NCBI GenBank assembly: GCA_964392615.1
Contig: CAYMRB010000188.1
Coordinates: forward strand, 1-18,029
Source of the DNA: CAYMRB01 sp964392615
GTDB lineage: Bacteria; Planctomycetota; UBA8108
Direction of reading: 5' to 3'
DNA length: 18,029 bases
Part shown: one piece after another, positions 15,269 to 18,029 of the stretch
Position numbering within the stretch: the stretch's first letter is position 1
Layout: every line of letters begins with the position of its first letter
Made by a program: the position numbers and the translations under genes
Notes under the pieces: generated by a model
Told to the model about the DNA's origin: nothing
The model's database searches: none
What the model saw: the letters and a program-made list of their open reading frames with translations, nothing else

Positions 15269-16888
15269 TCACGGCCGCTGCTTTCTGCCCGACGACCGCT
15301 TCGGGAGATCTCGAGTCGCCAGCGCACGAAACTCATCGAGGTACCGCGTCCAGAGAGCCTCGAGCTTCTCGACCTCGTCCGCATGTCGCGACGCGAGGTT
15401 CTTCGACTCGGACCGATCGACGCCGAGATCGTAGAGCTCCCATGGCTCGCCCTTCGCCGCGACGAGCTTCCAGTTGCCGACGCGCATCGCGCGATGTCCG
15501 TCGTGGAACCACCACAGCGAGTCGCGTTCGATCGCCACGTCGCGCGAGAACGCCGGTAGCAGGTTCCGCCCTGGAAGCGGCGGAGCAACGGCACCGTCGG
15601 GTGCCGCGACCTGCCGCGCCTTGCAGATCGAGAGAATCGTCGGCACGAGATCGATCACGTGGCCGACCGCACGTCGCAGCTCGCCTCGCGCCTGAATACC
15701 CTGAGGCCAGTGCGCGATGAGGGGCGTCGAGATGCCGCCCTCGTGCGTCCAGGTCTTGTGGCGTCGAAACGGCGTGTTGGCGGCCGTCGACCAACCGGGC
15801 CCGAGGCACAGATACGTCGCTGCCGATCCGGGCGTCGCCTTCGGGTCATGCCCGTCGTCCCGCACCATGATCTCGGCGCTCGCACCGTTGTCCGACAGAA
15901 AGAGGATGAGGGTGTTCTCGAACGCCCCCGTCGCGCGCAGAACGTCGAGAACGCGGCCGATATCCCGGTCCACGCGATCGACCATCGCGGCGTGAAGCGC
16001 CATTTTCGCCGCCTGGAACTCGCGCTGCGCGTCGGTCAGCTCGCTCCACGGCACGGGCCGGTTGACCTCGTCGGCGCCGAGAATCTTCAAGTGCTCGGGA
16101 AAGTGATACGGCGGCCCGAGGTCCTTCTCGGTCGCCGACAGCGTGCCGCGGGCGATGCCGGACGCGAGCTGCCGCTTCCAGCGCGCCGCGCGGATAGCGT
16201 CCCAGCCACTGCGGTATCGCTCCCGGTAACGCGCGATGTCCTCCGGTAGCGCGTGAAGCGGGAAGTGCGGCGCGGTGAAAGCGAGATAGTGGAAGAACGG
16301 CGCGTCGGCGTGCTTCCCGGCGTGCTCGCGCAGACAGCGGATCGCGTGGTCGGCGATCGCGGTCGTGCCATAGTAGCCGCTGCCGGGCTCCACCGCGGGC
16401 AGCTTGCGGTCGTCCTCGTAGTGCACGCGTGGATGGAAGAAGCGCCCCTGGTCGCGCAGATAGTACGAGCGGTGGAAGCCGCCTGCGACCGGCATGCCGT
16501 CGACGTGCCACTTGCCGGAGTGATACGTCCGGTAGCCGACCGCGCCGAGCATCTCGGGAAGCAGGCGCGCCCACGACGGTCGCCTGCCGCCGCCGCCGCT
16601 CTTGACGCCGGGCAGCTTGTCTCGGCGAACCTGTTGCGCGTAGTAGCCGGTCAGAATCGCCGCGCGCGTCGGCCAGCAGCGCGCCGTGTTGTAGAACTGC
16701 GTGAACCGCAGTCCGCCCGCGGCGAGGCGATCGAGGTTCGGCGTCGCGATCTCGCCGCCGTAGCAGCCGAGATCGGAGTAGCCGAGATCGTCGACCAGAA
16801 TGACGAGGACGTTCGGCCGTGCAGCATCTGCGCGTGCCGTCACGAGCCCGACGCAGGCGATGGCGAGTAGCGCGGAGACAGACTTCAT
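15269..16888 (-). CDS. Secreted type I (formylglycine) sulfatase
   Basis: This 539-residue sulfatase hydrolyses sulfate esters, probably on a polysaccharide. A signal peptide is present (MKSVSALLAIACVGLVTARA, cleavage near ADA-AR). The alkaline-phosphatase-like fold starts with RPNVLVILVDDLGYSDLGCY; D33 and D34 bind calcium. The sulfatase signature CWPTR lies at 71-75, with C71 the residue to be converted to formylglycine. HSGKWHV (K126, H128), APHFP with H208, SDNG (332-335) and RRHKTWTHEGG (K378) supply the remaining active-site set, so it looks intact. The C-terminal part (WWFHDGHRAMRVGNWKLV) is usual for family S1. ATG 16888 is preceded by GAGGAG at 16899-16904; the frame open to 17008 adds an Arg-rich stretch with no signal features and is rejected. 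No formylglycine-generating enzyme lies in the window. The exact substrate cannot be read. Confidence 0.96.
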   Translation of the reverse strand: MKSVSALLAIACVGLVTARADAARPNVLVILVDDLGYSDLGCYGGEIATPNLDRLAAGGLRFTQFYNTARCWPTRAAILTGYYAQQVRRDKLPGVKSGGGGRRPSWARLLPEMLGAVGYRTYHSGKWHVDGMPVAGGFHRSYYLRDQGRFFHPRVHYEDDRKLPAVEPGSGYYGTTAIADHAIRCLREHAGKHADAPFFHYLAFTAPHFPLHALPEDIARYRERYRSGWDAIRAARWKRQLASGIARGTLSATEKDLGPPYHFPEHLKILGADEVNRPVPWSELTDAQREFQAAKMALHAAMVDRVDRDIGRVLDVLRATGAFENTLILFLSDNGASAEIMVRDDGHDPKATPGSAATYLCLGPGWSTAANTPFRRHKTWTHEGGISTPLIAHWPQGIQARGELRRAVGHVIDLVPTILSICKARQVAAPDGAVAPPLPGRNLLPAFSRDVAIERDSLWWFHDGHRAMRVGNWKLVAAKGEPWELYDLGVDRSESKNLASRHADEVEKLEALWTRYLDEFRALATRDLPKRSSGRKQRP

Positions 16889-17109
16889 CGCGAACGTTCT
16901 CCTCGATCGAGTGGCGATGCCGAACCGGATCGAGCGTTCAGGATACGCCGCCTTGTCGCGTCGACGCCAGCCCTCCACCGAAGGCGGCCGTCGCCCCTTC
17001 TCCGACATCGCGCGGATTTGCCTTTCTCAAGGGACACCGAAACGCGCGACAATGGACTCCCCGGCGGCGACGTGCCCAGCCGGCTCCGATCGAACGAGCG
17101 AGCGGACCG
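16889..17109. promoter_or_regulatory. Divergent intergenic region, likely promoters in both directions
   Basis: These 221 bases separate the minus-strand sulfatase from the plus-strand 92-residue gene, so both transcripts should start here. An 8-bp inverted repeat (GCCGCCTT at 16947-16954, AAGGCGGC at 16981-16988) is present. A GACAAT hexamer near 17048 resembles a -10 box, but I find no properly spaced -35. No promoter can be assigned with confidence. Confidence 0.35.
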
Positions 17110-17388
17110 ATGAGCGACCCCGAAACCAACGACACGCCAGAGCCCGAGTTCACACGCGAAGAGCTGAAGCTGGCGCTCAAGGCATTCCACAAGCGACTGC
17201 GCCTGACACGGCTCGATGACGAATCGCAGATCGGCCGCGGCCCGATGAGCGGCGGCAAGGCCTCTGGAGTCGTCGCGATCTCGCCGCCCGATCAGTTCCC
17301 TCCCGCGATTTGGGACGAGCTCGTGAAGAAGGGGAAGCTCAAGGCGTCCGGGCGCGGCCTTTACGAATCGCTCGTGTTTCAGGGGTGA
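17110..17388 (+). CDS. Small conserved-looking protein of unknown function
   Basis: This 92-residue cytoplasmic protein has no signal or membrane segment. Its body reads FTREELKLALKAFHKRLRLT, then RLDDESQIGRGPMSGGKAS, then SPPDQFPPAIWDELVKKGKL and GLYESLV, ending FQG. The pattern is a helix, a Gly-rich turn, a strand and a second helix with a basic, aromatic C-terminus. I recall similar short proteins annotated as hypothetical in planctomycetes, but no function. ATG 17110 is chosen because MSDPETNDTPEPEF begins a plausible acidic tail before the conserved part; the ribosome site is poor (GAGCGAG). The open frame extends upstream to 16819, mostly over the antisense of the sulfatase start, and that part is Arg-rich noise. 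The next gene follows after 87 bases on the same strand. Confidence 0.75.
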   Translation: MSDPETNDTPEPEFTREELKLALKAFHKRLRLTRLDDESQIGRGPMSGGKASGVVAISPPDQFPPAIWDELVKKGKLKASGRGLYESLVFQG

Positions 17389-17462
17389 CCCGACGGCGCG
17401 GCCTCAGGGAACCGCGATCCCCTGGCCGGCCGCAACCATCACCTCGTTCGGAGCCACGAAAC

Positions 17463-17467
17463 AGGAG
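17463..17467 (+). promoter_or_regulatory. Ribosome binding site AGGAG for a GTG start
   Basis: AGGAG lies 8 bases before GTG 17476. It is what fixes the start of the last gene, which has no suitable ATG near its signal sequence. Confidence 0.75.
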
Positions 17468-17475
17468 ACGAGATC

Positions 17476-18029
17476 GTGAACTATCGACGCAATCCCCACG
17501 CCGCCCTCGCACTCTGGCTTCTCGCCTGTGCGTCCGTCGCCTCGAGCGCTACCGCGGGGCCCGCCGAGTCGGCCCGCGAAATTCTGAACGCCACCGGCAT
17601 TCGAGCCGGCCTGATCGTGCACGTCGGCTGTGGCGACGGCGCGCTGACCGCAGCGCTGCGTGCGAACGACAGCATGCTCGTCCACGGACTCGATGCGGAC
17701 GCCCGCAAGGTACAGCAGGCGCGCGCGTCAGTGCGGTCTCGGGGCCTCTACGGCCAGGTCGCGGTTGCCAAGCTCGGCGGCGATCGGCTGCCGTATGCCG
17801 ACAACCTCGTCAATCTGGTCGTATCCGAAGACCTGGGCGCGATCCGGAAGGGCGAGGTGATGCGCGTCCTGCGCCCGGGCGGCAAGGCGTACGTCCGGCA
17901 CGGCGGCGAGTGGACCCTCACGGTCAAGCCCTGGCCCGACGGAATCGACGAATGGACACACTTCCTGCACGGGCCGGACAACAACGCCGTCGCGCGCGAC
18001 AAGGTCGTCGGGCCGCCGCGTCACATGCA
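17476..18029 (+). CDS. Exported methyltransferase-fold protein, probable N-terminus of a methyltransferase/PQQ-propeller fusion (3' partial)
   Basis: 184 complete codons are visible from GTG 17476 to the window end. The N-terminus is a signal sequence with hydrophobic core ALALWLLACASVAS; LLAC (15-18) could serve as a lipobox, making it a lipoprotein. A class I methyltransferase-type Rossmann core follows: IVHVGCGDGALTAALR (motif I, GCGDG 51-55), HGLDAD (motif II acidic end, 70-75), RLPYADNLVNLVVSEDLG (motif IV region, 104-121), EVMRVLRPGGKAYV (127-140). It then reads DGIDEWTHFLHGPDNN (155-170) and GPPRHM. I recognise this opening from planctomycete proteins that continue into a BamB-like PQQ-binding beta-propeller, but that part lies outside the window. 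An exported S-adenosylmethionine-type fold is odd because the cofactor is cytoplasmic; the fold may bind something else. The start has a good AGGAG and the frame is unbroken. Confidence 0.88.
   Translation, partial: MNYRRNPHAALALWLLACASVASSATAGPAESAREILNATGIRAGLIVHVGCGDGALTAALRANDSMLVHGLDADARKVQQARASVRSRGLYGQVAVAKLGGDRLPYADNLVNLVVSEDLGAIRKGEVMRVLRPGGKAYVRHGGEWTLTVKPWPDGIDEWTHFLHGPDNNAVARDKVVGPPRHM

Noticed and set aside
17401..17425. Imperfect palindrome around CAGGG...CCCTG after the 92-residue gene
   Set aside because: Only five contiguous outer pairs with interruptions and no T-tract; not strong enough to call a terminator.
1..18029. tRNA, rRNA, insertion sequence, phage or riboswitch
   Set aside because: No cloverleaf, rRNA core sequence, transposase motif or terminal inverted repeat was recognised by reading; a covariance-model search would be needed to exclude small RNAs.

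Overview
The window is high-GC bacterial DNA, about two thirds G+C by eye, and most likely comes from a member of the Planctomycetota. No rRNA or tRNA is present, so this rests on gene content. The supporting genes are a secreted type I sulfatase, two Tat-exported Gfo/Idh/MocA oxidoreductases, a TIGR02999-like ECF sigma factor next to a Ser/Thr kinase with a C-terminal TPR array, a dockerin-tipped secreted protein, and an exported methyltransferase-fold protein of a type I associate with planctomycetes. Order and genus cannot be read from this sequence.

Layout. Bases 2-1879 (+) hold the 3' part of a large secreted protein with three internal repeats, a Pro-rich linker and a C-terminal dockerin-like domain. 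A perfect 13-bp hairpin (1909-1940) separates it from the convergent minus-strand block. That block contains eight genes, all on the minus strand. In transcription order they are: sulfatase (16888-15269), secreted PcRGLX/YetA-like (RIFT-barrel) protein (15227-13182), Tat-Gfo/Idh protein (13097-11907), a 1319-residue secreted repeat protein (11780-7821), a second Tat-Gfo/Idh protein (7682-6336), ECF sigma factor (6271-5681), kinase-TPR (5504-2847) and a small secreted protein of unknown function (2660-1959). Gaps are 41 to 186 bp. To the right of a 221-bp divergent intergenic region, two plus-strand genes follow: a 92-residue small protein (17110-17388) and a GTG-started exported protein with an S-adenosylmethionine-binding-type motif (17476 to the window end), which runs off the window.

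How the genes may work together (inference). The sulfatase and the lyase-like protein are close enough to be co-transcribed. With the Tat-exported sugar-type oxidoreductases they suggest breakdown of a sulfated, possibly uronate-containing polysaccharide outside the cytoplasm. The sigma/kinase pair is a common planctomycete signalling module and may or may not control this locus. The least explained item is the 1319-residue protein. It contains five tandem units of exactly 103 residues (309 bp), each carrying several aromatic-Pro-Leu strand-like motifs, flanked by more diverged copies of the same motifs. I know of no characterised function for it. There are no CRISPR arrays, insertion sequences or phage genes, and no gap without a gene exceeds 300 bases.
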